Below, piece after piece: positions 21,613 through 32,042 of a stretch of 64,000 nt of DNA. Both the position numbers and the translations under genes were made by a program. The stretch lies in assembly GCA_026122225.1 (NCBI GenBank), contig JANEZZ010002877.1, positions 2,356,001 through 2,420,000 on the forward strand, written 5' to 3'. The notes below the pieces were generated by a model. It did no database searches and was not told the origin of the DNA. It saw only the letters and a program-made list of their open reading frames with translations. Each line of letters opens with the position of its first letter. The stretch's first letter is position 1. Source of the stretch: Heloderma charlesbogerti (Eukaryota > Chordata > Lepidosauria > Squamata > Helodermatidae).

Positions 21613-22826
21613 CCCCCAATCTCTATCCTCTCCTCTTCTCACCTCACAGACATGCCTCAAAACTCAGTTTTCAAAGACAGGATAATATGGGGAGGGCTAT
21701 CTTCACATTGCATGCATCTCCACTACCACCTTACTTTTTCTCTTAATCCACTTCACATCTTTACAGCTGTTTGTTGTTGTTTTTTAATGTGGACATTGAC
21801 TTGTAGGTTGTCTTGGCAAACCCTCTGGACAGAGATGCCATCACTCGCCATGACACAACAGCCCATGAGTAAATTAAGCCACGGTGGACTGTCAGTTCAT
21901 GCAAACCAGGTCACTACTGGTACTACAGGAATGCTATCTGCAGTAATCCTGTCTCTAAAGAGGTTTTTGAAAAAGCTATTTATGCAACCAATTTGCACAA
22001 AACCACATCACCTGTAATTCTGTGTATATGGTAAATTCTATGCTCTGTTGCTGAAGTTGTGCACAATGTGTTGATTGTCTTTGCTATGTGGGAACTACCA
22101 TGAGTGTGTGATTGGGCTCACATGACTCGTATAATAACCTAATTAGAGAGACATTTTCTGTGAATTAGATCTGGAGTTCCATAAATAATGCTAGTTGCTC
22201 CAGATTAATAATTGTCTTTCAGGTGTTTCCCTAATGGGCTGTTGTCGTCTCTTCCACTCTGTTCTCAGGTTATTACAACAAAAGTCAGAACAAATTTGTT
22301 TGAAGTATTGCTGCACACTAGACAGGCTGAAAATGCAGAGATATTTATATGACAGAATGGTAAAATGAGCAATGCAGGCTGATGACTAATCCCGTTACTC
22401 AAAAGGAGAACTTCCAAATGCATTTCTTGTAAAGTTCCAGTTTCAAGAAATTTGGTACTATTTTTCCTCACGTTCATTGCAGATGGATCTTCTCTCTCTC
22501 TACATCAGGTGAAACTTGTGCCATCAGTGTGCCTCTGTGCTGACAAAAGCTTGTTTTCTGCCTGGCATGCAGCCTTTAAAAGGCACAGCACTCCCATTTG
22601 TAGAAGAGTTGACAACTGATCAAGTAATATAGTCCTCTGCCCCCATCTTTAAAAGCTTACAACAGGGAAACTGGATTCTGAAGGCCCTGGGCAGTATCCA
22701 GGTCCTCTGCTGTGCCTCAGCTCATTAGGGTGCGCCAACACGACTCATCGCTAGTGCAACAGGGAGCTAGCACTTCCTAAAGCAGCCCTGGAAATGAGTG
22801 GAAATAGTTGTTTCCAGAATGGGACA
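21613..22826. other. No gene recognised
   Basis: Unassigned sequence. The 152-codon plus-strand frame at 21559-22017 begins inside the SINE and has no domain; I treat it as chance. Confidence 0.45.
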
Positions 22827-22834
22827 GGTCAATA

Positions 22835-23151
22835 CAGTGGAGGCTGGTGGCTCCGATGTCAGTGGGGCAGTTAATCCACTCTGGGTTTCAGTCAGAACCA
22901 GCCAGAACTCTAATGGAGCTATCCAAGGTGCTTCCACACCTAGAAGAGTTCCTTTAGGGTGCAATCCTATGCATGTTTAGATGGAAAAAAGTCATACGCC
23001 AGCCATGGCTGGCTGTGGAATGTTGGGAGTTGTAGGACCTTTTTTGGTCTAAACATGCATAGGATTGTGCCCTTAGAGTTCTGGTAGGTTCTGACTGAAA
23101 CACAAAGTGGATTCGCTGCCCCACTGACATCGAAGCCACCAGTTTCCACTG
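22835..23151. mobile_element. Foldback hAT-like MITE, itself interrupted
   Basis: Termini CAGTGGAGGCTGGTGGCT and the complement of CAGTGGAAACTGGTGGCT are followed by matching arms (GATGTCAGTGGGGCAG..., AATCCACT, TTTCAGTCAGAACC). The flanking octamers GGTCAATA (22827-22834) and GGTCAATG (23152-23159) differ at one base, supporting hAT-type insertion. A second MITE occupies its middle (22957-23072). Confidence 0.85.
22957..23072. mobile_element. Harbinger-like MITE nested in the hAT-like MITE
   Basis: Termini GGGTGCAATCCTATGCATG and the complement of GGGCACAATCCTATGCATG are flanked by TTA at both sides (22954-22956 and 23073-23075). The interior is also palindromic (GCCAGCCATGGCTGGC). Its terminus is the same family as at 392-797 and 23789-23907. 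Confidence 0.8.
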
Positions 23152-23504
23152 GGTCAATGGAGCAAGGTTATGCAAGCTCCGCTGACCTGCCCCGTTCTAG
23201 AGACAAATGTTGCCGCTTGTTTCTGCTTGCTTCAGGATCCACTACCTTTCTGGTGGATCTCACTAGTGCACAGGCAGCATTGGATACTGCCCTTAACTAT
23301 AGAGTGCAGAGTTCATTGCATGGGACCATAATATGTGGCGAACCTGCAAATGGCTATCCACAGAGTGTCACCAGGAATGTGTCTCAACAGCAACTTCTTC
23401 CAACGTTCGTTGTTCAGCCCTGCAGCACATGCCCATCAAGACAACAAGAAACGTCCCACAGCAAAGCAAGTACTCTTTCTCCAGTACAGTCAATACAGAA
23501 AGCT

Positions 23505-23625
23505 AGCCTTAATTTATTTCTATACTGTCCAACAGCCAAAGCTCACAAAATAGAGCTAACACATAAAATACATAAAACTTGTAACAGTGTAAAAAATCCT
23601 AACAACAGCACCTTCAAAATAAAAC
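23505..23625 (-). repeat. L2-like 3' UTR fragment, antisense
   Basis: TTAATTTATTTCTATACTGTCC, then ACATAAAATACATAAAAC, reads as the complement of an L2-type 3' end. It is diverged and non-coding. Confidence 0.45.
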
Positions 23626-23788
23626 CAAAGTTTAGGGGGCAGGAATTGGGAACATGAAACAGTATCGCTAGTCCCTAAAATAAGAGTCAACTGAGCAAGC
23701 CCTGATCTATCTATTTATCTAAGTTACATAAGCTTGATCACTTTATTCTGTTGCAAGGGAAAACAGGAGATTTGCCTGTGGTGTCTTT

Positions 23789-23907
23789 GGGCATAATTCT
23801 ATGCATGTTTAGACAGAAAAATGTTCTATCGCTCCCAGCACTTGCCAGCCAGCCATGCTAGGAGTTGTAGGACATTTTTCTGTCAAAACATGCATAGGAT
23901 TGCACCC
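23789..23907. mobile_element. Harbinger-like MITE (GGGTGCAATCCTATGC family)
   Basis: The left end GGGCATAATTCTATGCATG is mutated. The right end is the complement of GGGTGCAATCCTATGCATG. TTA follows at 23908-23910, while TTT precedes. The centre is a palindrome around GCCAGCCAGCCATGC. Confidence 0.75.
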
Positions 23908-24263
23908 TTAAAAGACTAAGTTGGGAGAATTATCCACATCCTCCAAATGCCCCTGACCTTCACAACCACTAGGACCAGTGACAAGAACTGCCTCCTCCTC
24001 CAACCTCTAGGTTATATTCCTAATTTAGCTTCTCTTGGCTTTTTTACTTAGTGACCACCTAAAATTAATCTCTAATCACCACATTTCTCTTTACTTCTGT
24101 TCTCTGCCTCCCAAGGTACTTGTGTATTCTGATTAGGGTGGTAGACAGATCTGAGTCATGGCTGGTATTATATTTTCAAAAATGAAAGGATCAGCTGTTT
24201 TTGTTTGTTTAATCCATTGGCCCTCTTGTGAAACCTAAACATGCCTATCAGAAGCTAATCTAA

Positions 24264-24490
24264 GAGTGCTTCCAGACAAGACATTTATCATGCTATTGCC
24301 CTGCCTCATTCATGGAATTTTCAGGGGGTCCAGTTCAGATGAAGACTCTTTCCTCTTCCTGTTTTTTCCCACCACTTCTTCCATCATTTTTCCTACCACA
24401 GAAAATCCATTAAGTAAGAAAAGATGAAATAGCTGCACAATGCCTTCTGGTTGTTGGTAGTAGTAGGACCCCTCCATCTGGAAGGACCCA
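24264..24490. mobile_element. Dispersed MITE, family shared with 4800-5042
   Basis: Termini GAGTGCTTCCAGAC and the complement of GGGTCCTTCCAGATGG bracket a body matching 4800-5042 in order (CATTCATGGAATTTTCAGG, CCACTTCTTC, AGCTGCACAATGCC). Both ends are present here. Confidence 0.65.
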
Positions 24491-24896
24491 GTCTGTAAAA
24501 CAACTCTCAGAATCTATGTTAATAATATTTCAATATACAGATTTCCCTTTGACATTATGCCAGCTTTTTCTCTGCTTCTCTCCCCACACCCTCCACCTCT
24601 GGTTTGCTTAACACCTAGCCTGATGAAGAGTTTTGGAGAATTCAAAAGCTTGCTCACAATTGTGTAACACTTTGGATGGTCCTAACCAAGGTACTGCCCT
24701 ACTGTGGATTTTTTAAATACTGTGGATTTTTTAAACTGTGCTCTTCCAGATATTCTTCTACCACTGTTCCATGATTCATCGAAGCCTGCTATGCTTCATC
24801 ATGCTTTGTATCTAGTTAAGAAAGATATTAAGTTTCTGAACACATTGCAAGTACCAGTCTTAGCTATGGATCAGTCATTGTACACTATTTCAAAAT

Positions 24897-24978
24897 GCTG
24901 TGTTTTTACTCTGTAAGCCATCCAGAACACTTCCAGTTATGGGCCAGCCTATAAATAGCATACATTAATAAATAATTC
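24897..24978 (+). repeat. L2/CR1-type LINE 3' tail
   Basis: CTGTAAGCCATCCAGAACAC, then CCTATAAATAGCATACATTAATAAATAA, has the form of a LINE 3' end. Only the tail remains. Confidence 0.45.
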
Positions 24979-25224
24979 AGTGGCCTGGAACCCTTGGTGA
25001 GAACAAGACTGTGGTTCTGTTGAAGGCCTTCACATAGAGGCCACATATCTTAAGTATGATTGAAACGTGGCTCAAACATGGTGGCTGGACAGCAACCCTA
25101 ACACAAGGCAAGAGTGCATAATCTAGAATGGCCAACTCATGTCTGGAAGGTGCTGATGTCAAAAGAACAAAGCATGCCTATGACATTAGAGTGTGCAACA
25201 TGAACATTTTTGTTACTCAGAGCT

Positions 25225-25540
25225 TACTCCATATCATCATCATTTAATTTATATGCCGCTTTTCCACAAAAAGTGCACAAAGTGGCTTAACAAAACAGCA
25301 ATGCAACAACAAAAAAGCATGCCAATACATCATTATAATAGGACCTCATTACAATAATAAACTGCTCATTTCACTGATACTAACAATAACATTTCAGATT
25401 AATTACAAAATAGGCAAAATCAAACAATGCAACACAGTATCAATTATTATCTTTCAGTAGTGTGTAAACCAGAGCCCAATAAACTAAATCATTCCTATGC
25501 ATTAAGGCTTTAATAAACACTACGAACCACAACAGCCACG
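25225..25540 (-). repeat. L2-like LINE 3' UTR, antisense
   Basis: ATTTAATTTATATGCCGCTTTTCC, then AAAGTGCACAAAGTGGCTTAAC, is the complement of a typical L2 3' UTR, continuing with AT-rich sequence. No coding part remains. Confidence 0.5.
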
Positions 25541-25608
25541 CCAGGAAAACAAAGTTCAGAAAATAGCAGCCAGGTTTCTTAAAGCCTGCATCTGATCTCT
25601 CGGATGGT

Positions 25609-25885
25609 CCACTCTGTCATGCTGGTGAAGTTCTCAAGGCTCCAACAGAGACAAGGGTGGTTGTGTTTGGTCTCTTCCCCTGTGCTCTGGATGTTTCTGC
25701 TGCTCCTGGAGGGTCTGCAGTGGCAGCAGATATATACCCAGCCACTCTGGAAACCAGATGTTTTCAGTTTCCCCAAGGCAGAACTCACCATACTTCACTC
25801 TCTCATAGTGGTGCAGTTCTCAAGGCTCCAACAGAGACAAAGGGGTGGTGGTGTTGTGTTCAGTCTCTTCCCCATGCTCGGGATA
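25609..25885. repeat. Tandem duplication, period about 190 bp
   Basis: AAGTTCTCAAGGCTCCAACAG...GTCTCTTCCCC at about 25628-25680 recurs at about 25818-25873 (CAGTTCTCAAGGCTCC...). Two diverged units; origin unknown. Confidence 0.6.
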
Positions 25886-25909
25886 TATGTACTCCATATA
25901 TTGCAAATA

Positions 25910-27236
25910 AATTGCAAAGGGAAGCACCAAAGAATGTTCAAACTATCGAACAGTGGCATTTATTTCACATGCCAGTAAGGTAATGCTCAAGATCTTGCAA
26001 GGTAGACTCCAGCAATACATGGAACGAGAATTGCCAGATTTACAAGCTGGGTTTAGAAAAGGCAGAGGAACTAGAGACCAAATTGCCAATATCCGCTGAA
26101 TAATGGAGAAAGCCAGGGAGTTTCAGAAAAACATCTATTTCTGTTTTATTGACTATTCTAAAGCCTTTGACTGTGTGGATCATAACAAACTGTAGCAAGT
26201 TCTTGGTGGTATGTTGATAACAAGTCATCTTGTCTGCCTCCTGAGGAATCTGTATGAGGAACCAAGTAGCAACGGTAAGAACAGACCAAGGAACGACAGA
26301 CTGGTTTAAGATTGGGAAAGGAGTACGGCAGGGTTGTATACTCTCATCACCCTACCTATTCAACCTGTACGCAGAACACATCATGCGACATGCTGGGCTT
26401 GATGAATCCAAGGCTGGAGTTAAAATCGCTGGGAGAAACATTAACAATCTCAGATATGCAGATGATACCACTTTGATGGCTGAAAGCGAGGAGGAGCTGA
26501 GGAACCTTATGATGAAGGTGAAAGAAGAAAGTGCAAAAGCTGGGTTGCAGTTCAACCTCAAAAAAACCAAGATTATGGCAACCAGCTTGATTGATAACTG
26601 GCAAATAGAGGGAGAAAACGTGGAGGCAGTGACAAACTTTGTCTTTCTAGGCGCAAAGATTACTGCAGATGCTGACTGCAGCCAGGAAATCAGAAGATGT
26701 TGACTTCTTGGAAGGACAGCAATGACAAATCTTGGTAAAATAGTGAAGAGCAGAGATATCACACTGACAACAAAGGTCTGCATAGTTAAAGCAATGCTAT
26801 TCCCCGTAGTAACCTATGGCTGCGAGAGCTGGACCATAAGGAAGGCTGAGCGAAGGAAGATAGATGCTTTTGAACTGTGGTGCTGGAGGAAAATTCTGAG
26901 AGTGCCTTGGACTGCAAGAAGATCAAACCAGTCCATACTCCAGGAAATAAAGCCAGACTACTCACTTGAGGGAATGATATTAAAGGCCAAACTGAAATAC
27001 TTTGGCCACATCATGAGAAGACAGGATACCCTGGAGAAGATGCTGATGCTAGGGAAAGTGGAAGGCCAAAGGAAGAGGGGCCGACCAAGGGCAAGATGGA
27101 TGGATGATATTCTGGAGGTGACGGACTTGACCTTGGGGGAGCTAGGGGTGGCGACGGCCGACAGGAAGCTCTGGCGTGGGCTGGTCCATGAAGTCATGAA
27201 GAGTTGGAAGTGACTGACCGAATAAACAACAGCAAC
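25910..27236 (+). pseudogene. BovB (RTE clade) LINE, 5'-truncated, RT and C-terminal parts
   Basis: This is the 3' part of an RTE/BovB ORF2, the enzyme that reverse-transcribes LINE RNA at nicked chromosomal target sites. It starts within the RT domain. Visible motifs are FIDYSKAFD (about 26142-26168), GVRQGCILSSPYLFNLY (about 26323-26373), the active-site box YADDT (about 26454-26468), and the C-terminal CESWTIRKAE, WCWRKILRVPWTARRSNQS and YFGHIMRR blocks. Stops at 26097-26099 and 26701-26703 and a frameshift near 26200-26250 disable it. A perfect 12-bp duplication ATATTGCAAATA (25898-25909 and 27237-27248) proves the boundaries. It is a host-genome retrotransposon relic; the RT active-site residues survive but the protein cannot be made intact. 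Confidence 0.9.
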
Positions 27237-27462
27237 ATATTGCAAATATATATTGTTTGGCAACAAACCTCCGCAGCTAGATGACTGGTGCAAGATAAAA
27301 ACTCAGCAACATGTTCAATTTTAGTTTGGGATCCTCTGGAGTTACTTTTACTTTTGCTTGTTAGTTTGCTATGAGAGGGAGATTTCACAAAAGCCTTTCC
27401 AAAGTGGCCCCCATCTTTTCTAGTCTTGACTATCAAAGCTATGATCAGTGGCTTACCATTTA

Positions 27463-27561
27463 TTTGTTTATTTACAACATTTATATACCACTCCACATCT
27501 ACACAGATTCCAGAGCACTGAACAATAAAAGATAAAAGGAATAACACACAATATTAAAAGA
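27463..27561 (-). repeat. L2-clade LINE 3' UTR, antisense (interrupted)
   Basis: ATTTATTTGTTTATTTACAACATTTATATACCACTCC is the complement of an L2 3' end. The coding part resumes at about 27726 after a CR1-type insertion or juxtaposition. Confidence 0.55.
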
Positions 27562-27725
27562 TAAGAACATAAGAAGAGCCATGCTGGATCAGACCAAAGG
27601 TCCATCTAGTCCAGTATTCTGTTCACACAGTGACCAACTAGCTGTTGACCAGGAAACTACAAGCAGGACATGAGTGCAACAGCACCCACTTGTCCAGGTG
27701 TACATAGGCCTACTACAGAATACCA
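27562..27725 (-). repeat. CR1-clade LINE 3' UTR, antisense
   Basis: AGAACATAAGAAGAGCCATGC, then GGATCAGACCAAAGGTCC and CTAGTCCAGTATTCTG, matches the start of the antisense CR1-clade fragment at 48837. The copy is 3'-end only and appears to lie inside an older L2 copy. Confidence 0.65.
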
Positions 27726-27960
27726 ATAAAAACTGTGGCTGGTCAATCAGGGAAGCTTTGTTGAAATAAAAATGTTTTCAGCAGATGCCAGAAACAAAAC
27801 AGTGTTCCTGCCTGCTTGACATCCAAAGGCAGGGAGTTCCACAGAGTGGGAACCACCACACTGAAGACTCTAGTCCAGGTAGATTCGAACTGGGCCGTAG
27901 GTCCATGCGGAACTATAAGGAGCACCTCATCTGATGACCTCAGTGACTAGGCAGGTTGGT
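27726..27960 (-). pseudogene. L2-clade LINE ORF2 C-terminus
   Basis: On the minus strand the frame 27925-27743 contains RVFSVVVPTLWNSLPLDVKQ and LLKTFLFQQSF. These match the conserved L2-clade C-terminal motif (AFSVAAPxLWNSLP...LKTFLF). The frame is short and 5' truncated, so it is a dead LINE fragment, not a host gene. Confidence 0.7.
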
Positions 27961-28305
27961 GAGGGAGAATTTATATAATATGTTTATACTGCCTAAAAGA
28001 AATCCATCAGTTGCTGAATGTGACCATGGAAATTCTGTTGGTTACCCGTTTTAGGCCATTGCCCATGTACACGAGCAAAACAATGCTCCAGAAGATGCAA
28101 CGCTACAGAATTTGAAGACATTTTGAGAAAATGCTAATGATGAAAGAATTAGTGCACATCAGGAGTTAATGAAGGGTTCTCAGAAGTCCCTTTTTTGCAG
28201 TTGATGCATGGAACCTTATTGCAACTACAGGGGAAATGGAGAATTCATATCCTGAAGAAAGTGGCGATCTCTTTGCCCTTGTCACAAGAGATACTGTTCC
28301 AGAAC
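27961..28305. other. No gene recognised
   Basis: Unassigned sequence; nothing supportable. Confidence 0.4.
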
Positions 28306-28431
28306 AGCGGTAGGCAACCCAATGCCTTCCAGATGTTTTGGCTGACAACTCTAATAAACCCTTATCATTGGCCATGTTGTCTGGGCCTTGTAGTCCAAAA
28401 TATCCAGAGGACACTGAGTTGCCTACCCCTG
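28306..28431. mobile_element. Palindromic hAT-like MITE (family A variant)
   Basis: GGTAGGCAACCCAATGCCTTCC...TGTTTTGGCTGACAACTC is mirrored by CTTGTAGTCCAAAATATCC...GAGTTGCCTACCCC. The tips match the GGGGTGGGCAAC subfamily at 9923-10060. Confidence 0.7.
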
Positions 28432-28555
28432 CTCTAGAGTGTGTAGTTGCTTCCGAGTGGAAGATGGAGGACTTGGGGTGGGGTAAGAAAGACAACCTGT
28501 TCTATCACAGAGAGAGTGGAAGAGTGCACAGAACCATTGCATGATCCCACTAAGA

Positions 28556-29459
28556 GCAATAATTTCCTACTATTTATCTGCCCTCCAGCAAAACATCAGG
28601 CAACAGCAAAGTTACAAATGAACAGTTTAAAATTCAACTGCACTTTATTCAGTAGTCTCTGTGCCTCTTCAGTCACACAAATGTGATGCTGATGAATTTT
28701 TCAAGCATGAGAACCAACTTAGCCCTCCTGCACTCTCCAAGCTAGGACAACTGCGTCTTGGAACCAAATCTGACCTACTAGCTGGTGTAGATGATGTCTC
28801 TCCATCACATACAGATACTCCATCAGCATCTTGGATGGAGCAGCCCTAGTCAACATGCTCAAACTAGGCACAGCTCAGACATTTGAAGGGAAACCTTCAT
28901 ATAGTTTCCTTACATTTGTAAGCATCACCAGCTTGCTGACAGAACTGATGCTGAGTGGGACTTGTACAAGAAAGACGGATTAAAAGCAACCACACAGATC
29001 AAAAGAGAGGCAAAGGCGGATACAAAAGGGTTGATGCATTTATACATACCCCAGGTAACAGAATGATTCAGCCTCTTGTCAAAGATGATTGGTGAGCTGC
29101 TGGTGGAAGGCAAGCTGATAACAGGAATCTAAAGCTGACTTCATGAACTCAGGAAGACATGGACATGAGGATTTTCATACCTCTGGCAGATGCATCTAAG
29201 TATCTCAGCACAGGAGGCCATCGCTTTTGGGAGAATTGTCCCATGGTTGCGAGCTACTACTGTGTACTGTCGGTCTTGCACCAGTCTCATACACTTGGCA
29301 AGGCAAGAGTGGACGCCTGACTAGCATTTGCCCCCAAGTATGTCTGGCTTGATATGCTGCTCTTTTCAAATCCTGAAGGAGTGCTACTTGTGTAGGTGAT
29401 AAATCACCAGTGCCCTTTCCCTTATTAGTAAACAGCTGCTTCCTCCCACTGTTGGCCAT
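28556..29459. pseudogene. Degenerate metazoan transposon-associated protein, rearranged head-to-head
   Basis: The plus strand from 28556 to about 29200 encodes, across several frames, a recognisable order of blocks from a large uncharacterised protein family that occurs in many copies in metazoan genomes. They are SLKFNCTLFSSL, DADEFFKHENQ (about 28682-28714), LRLGTKSDLL, LDGAALVNMLKLGTAQTFE (28831-28887), LKATTQIKRE and an eroded HEEADTR-type block near 29150. Its C-terminal block instead lies on the minus strand (29459-29205): KQLFTNKGKG, then LSPTQVALLQDLKRAAYQA and WGQM. N- and C-terminal parts are therefore in opposite orientations, meeting near 29203. Stops and frameshifts are frequent. 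The family's biochemical role is not known to me. I recognise it from memory of repeated domain order, and no search was possible. Confidence 0.65.
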
Positions 29460-29643
29460 TTGCTACACCAACCAGACAACAAAAATGTGTAAATCACTGA
29501 ATAAATAAATGCTGCTATAATTCAGCAAAGCTGTCCAATGATATTGTCGGTATATCTGTCAAAGATGTAAATGCAAGACCGGCATTAGGAAATATTACAA
29601 GCCATCTTGTAACCTCTTCCATTACAAGGGGTCACAGTGACAG

Positions 29644-29979
29644 TGGCCTGGTATGCATGATCAGGGCAGGGGAAATAAGTCATGGTGGCTTATTTCCCCC
29701 ACCCTGCATGCCTGTCACATGCCAGGGTTTTTTGCATAATTACTTTTTCCACCGCAGCTTGCCATGTCGTGCGAACCTGGCGAGGGTGGCTTGTTACTAC
29801 GGTGAACCCTATGGGCTCCTGGTGGCTTATTCACTACAGCAACAAGCCACCCTCTGCGGCTTCACATGACATGACAAGCCATACCGGCAAGGGTAATTAT
29901 GCAAATCCTCCTGGTAGGAGGGAAATAAGCCATCATGACTTATTTCCCCTGGTGTGATGGTGCAAACCGGGCCTGTGGC
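29644..29979. mobile_element. Foldback MITE (GGCCTGGTNTGCA termini)
   Basis: The left side GGCCTGGTATGCATGATCA, then GGGGAAATAAGTCATGGTGG, is mirrored on the right by the complement of GGCCCGGTTTGCACCATCA and GGGGAAATAAGTCATGATGG. Central parts pair less well (CAAGCCACC/GGTGGCTTGTT). Related termini occur at 31199 and 44261. No target duplication was identified. Confidence 0.7.
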
Positions 29980-30034
29980 ACAATCAGCAAGTGTGTTAGA
30001 TTCAGGAAGTGGCGTAGACTCTTCAGGACCAAGA

Positions 30035-30152
30035 GCAGTCTTCCCCAACTCAGCGCCTTCCAGATGTCTTGGACTACAGCTCCCATCACCACTTACTATA
30101 GGCAGCGCTGGCTGGGGCTGATGGGAATTGTAGTCCAGAACATCTTGGAACC
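30035..30152. mobile_element. Palindromic hAT-like MITE (family A)
   Basis: AGTCTTCCCCAACTCAGCGCC...CTTGGACTACAGCTCCCATCA is mirrored by TGATGGGAATTGTAGTCCAG and AACATCTTGG. The right tip is replaced by an A-rich run. Confidence 0.7.
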
Positions 30153-30970
30153 CATCTTTAAAAAAAAAAAAGCACAAACATGATTGGTAACAACATCTTT
30201 GGCACCAAAGATCAAAACGTGTAAGAAGAGGAACTTTTCACTGCGGCACAGTGCAAGTGAATTCAGCTTCTTGCTTTCCTTCTGAAGACTGAGGGGAAAC
30301 CCAGACCAAAACATATGAATGAGTGGTGGAGCTCTGCTCTTCCTCAAGTATCCAGCTTCTCCCTGGCTTTCTGCCCACTTGCAGAAGGGGGCTGGGAAGC
30401 CAGAGAGATTCCATTCTATGGCCCTATTCACACGTTATACTTAGTGAACACACCTACTGGGAATGGAGCTATGCCAAGGAGCTCCACCCCTGATGTTGTG
30501 TACATCACACAGCTCCTCCCTGTTACGTCCATGCATTCACTGTGAACATCTGCAGCAAAAGGGCCGCTGCATGTACAGCTTTACACAGGGAGTACTCTGC
30601 ACAGTCCAGAACCCCAATAGTAGAGGGTTCTGGATCACATCAAGGCTTCCCCATATACAGCCATATAAGCAGAACCTCCTCTCTGCAGACATTTGTGCTT
30701 TATGTATGGATGTCAGGGGGAGAGATATGTGCAACATTGGGGAGGGAGCTACTCAGTGCAACCCCACTTCCAGATGGCATGTTCACTTAATCAGGAAGTA
30801 TAATGCCTGAATATGCCTTATCTGGCTTCCTAGATCTTGCTGATATGTAGTTTGTGGAGATTCAGAGCATAGCCTGTTAGAAATCTCTAGGTCCTTCTCA
30901 GAGAACTACAATTCCCTGGGAAGATGGATTGACTGTAAAACCAGTTTTAACAGCACCATCCCAGGACTGT
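30153..30970. other. No gene recognised
   Basis: Unassigned sequence. Overlapping frames at 30463-30810 show no domains. Confidence 0.4.
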
Positions 30971-31046
30971 TTACTCAGAAGTAAGCAACACTGAAATCAA
31001 AGGGGTTTAATCTCAGGTAAGTGTACATAGGATTGCATCCTTAAAC
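30971..31046. repeat. Short dispersed repeat ending in the TATAGGATTGCA-type terminus
   Basis: TTACTCAGAAGTAAGCAACAC, then GTGTACATAGGATTGCATCCTTA, is the form of a short repeat whose right end matches the Harbinger-like MITE terminus. Weaker relatives occur near 35883, 36570, 37769 and 58884. Confidence 0.5.
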
Positions 31047-31198
31047 TACAACCCAATACACAATGACTTGTAGGTAAGCACCTGTGGGTGAACACAGTGG
31101 AACTTACATCTGTGTAAACATGCCTGGCACTGTGTTATAAATCTGTGCCATAAACATGCCCTTTAACTTCAGGGCTAATCCAACAACTGATACATTGG

Positions 31199-31245
31199 GT
31201 TGGTTTGCACCATCGTTTGTGCCCACTGTGGCTTAAATAATAATA
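31199..31245. repeat. Truncated terminus of the 29644/44261 MITE family
   Basis: GGTTGGTTTGCACCATCGTTTG matches the tip and subterminal bases of those elements. Only one end is present. Confidence 0.4.
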
Positions 31246-31307
31246 GTTTGACTTTCAAATGTAATCCATAGCTACCTTACACATCCTGATTTTTGAGGTG
31301 TATTTAT

Positions 31308-32034
31308 TAGAGCTGTGTGCAAACCTTACTTGTGGGCAGAGAAATTTGGGAGACAATTTCATCGAATTTCTCCAGGGAGAGAAGAAATTCTCAACCATTT
31401 CTCCCAGGTAGGGCTCCCCATTGGCAGGGCTTGTAGCACAGCTTCTTTCTCTTTTTGGTAAGGGTTTTGGTGTTGCAACAGCATCAACTGTCTTGGCAGG
31501 CAGGCCCCCAGCTTGCATCCACCGCAGTGCAGGTGGGGGCAGTGTTGTGTGTAGATCCAGGGATGAGGTGGAGTTAGTGCTCTGCCAAAATTTGTCCTCC
31601 AATTTCTTGAAAGTCTTCTCCCCTTATGAAAGGAGCTTCCGTTGTTCTGCCTCATTCAGGATGTTTTACAATTTATTTTTTTTAGCTTACCTAATCACAG
31701 CTAGCCTCCCAGGCTGCCTGCACATCCTGATCTGAAAAAGCCCTGTGGGAGGAATTACCTCATGGTGCCTTAAACTGGGCTTTAATTGAAGCACAGGAAG
31801 CTGAGGAAGCTACAGGCCGCCAGAAAGATGATTGTACAACGAAACACAGGACACTTGTGCTCATTCCTCAGCCACCTCCTAAGTAAGTTAAGCCCAAGAA
31901 ACCCAAACCCAACCCAGGAGAATTTCTCTGAAATCTCTTCACCACTGAATTTCTTTTTGAAAGCTATTTCTCTTCTATGAAATTGAATGAGGATGGTTGA
32001 AAAAAAAATGGGAGAATTTTTTGGCACATCACTA
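31308..32034. mobile_element. Non-autonomous hAT-like element, copy 1
   Basis: Termini TAGAGCTGTG and the complement of TAGTGATGTG are flanked by a perfect 8-bp duplication GTATTTAT (31300-31307 and 32035-32042). The body recurs in opposite orientation at 45584-46265 (for example GGGCAGAGAAATT, CCATTGGCAGGGCTTGTAGC, GGCTTTAATTGAAG and AAGCTGAGGAAGCTACAGGC). Arms near the ends pair around GAGAATTTCTC. It is non-coding; transposition would need a transposase in trans. Confidence 0.85.
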
Positions 32035-32042
32035 GTATTTAT

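Noticed and set aside
21559..22017. 152-codon plus-strand open frame
   Set aside because: It begins inside a SINE on the opposite strand and has no recognisable family features.
23157..23657. 166-codon plus-strand open frame
   Set aside because: It runs from a MITE border into an antisense L2 tail, has no domain and no conserved codon pattern that I can see.
26254..27213. Host reverse transcriptase or group II intron-like gene
   Set aside because: The motifs are those of BovB/RTE, the copy is 5' truncated with a 12-bp target duplication, and stops interrupt it.
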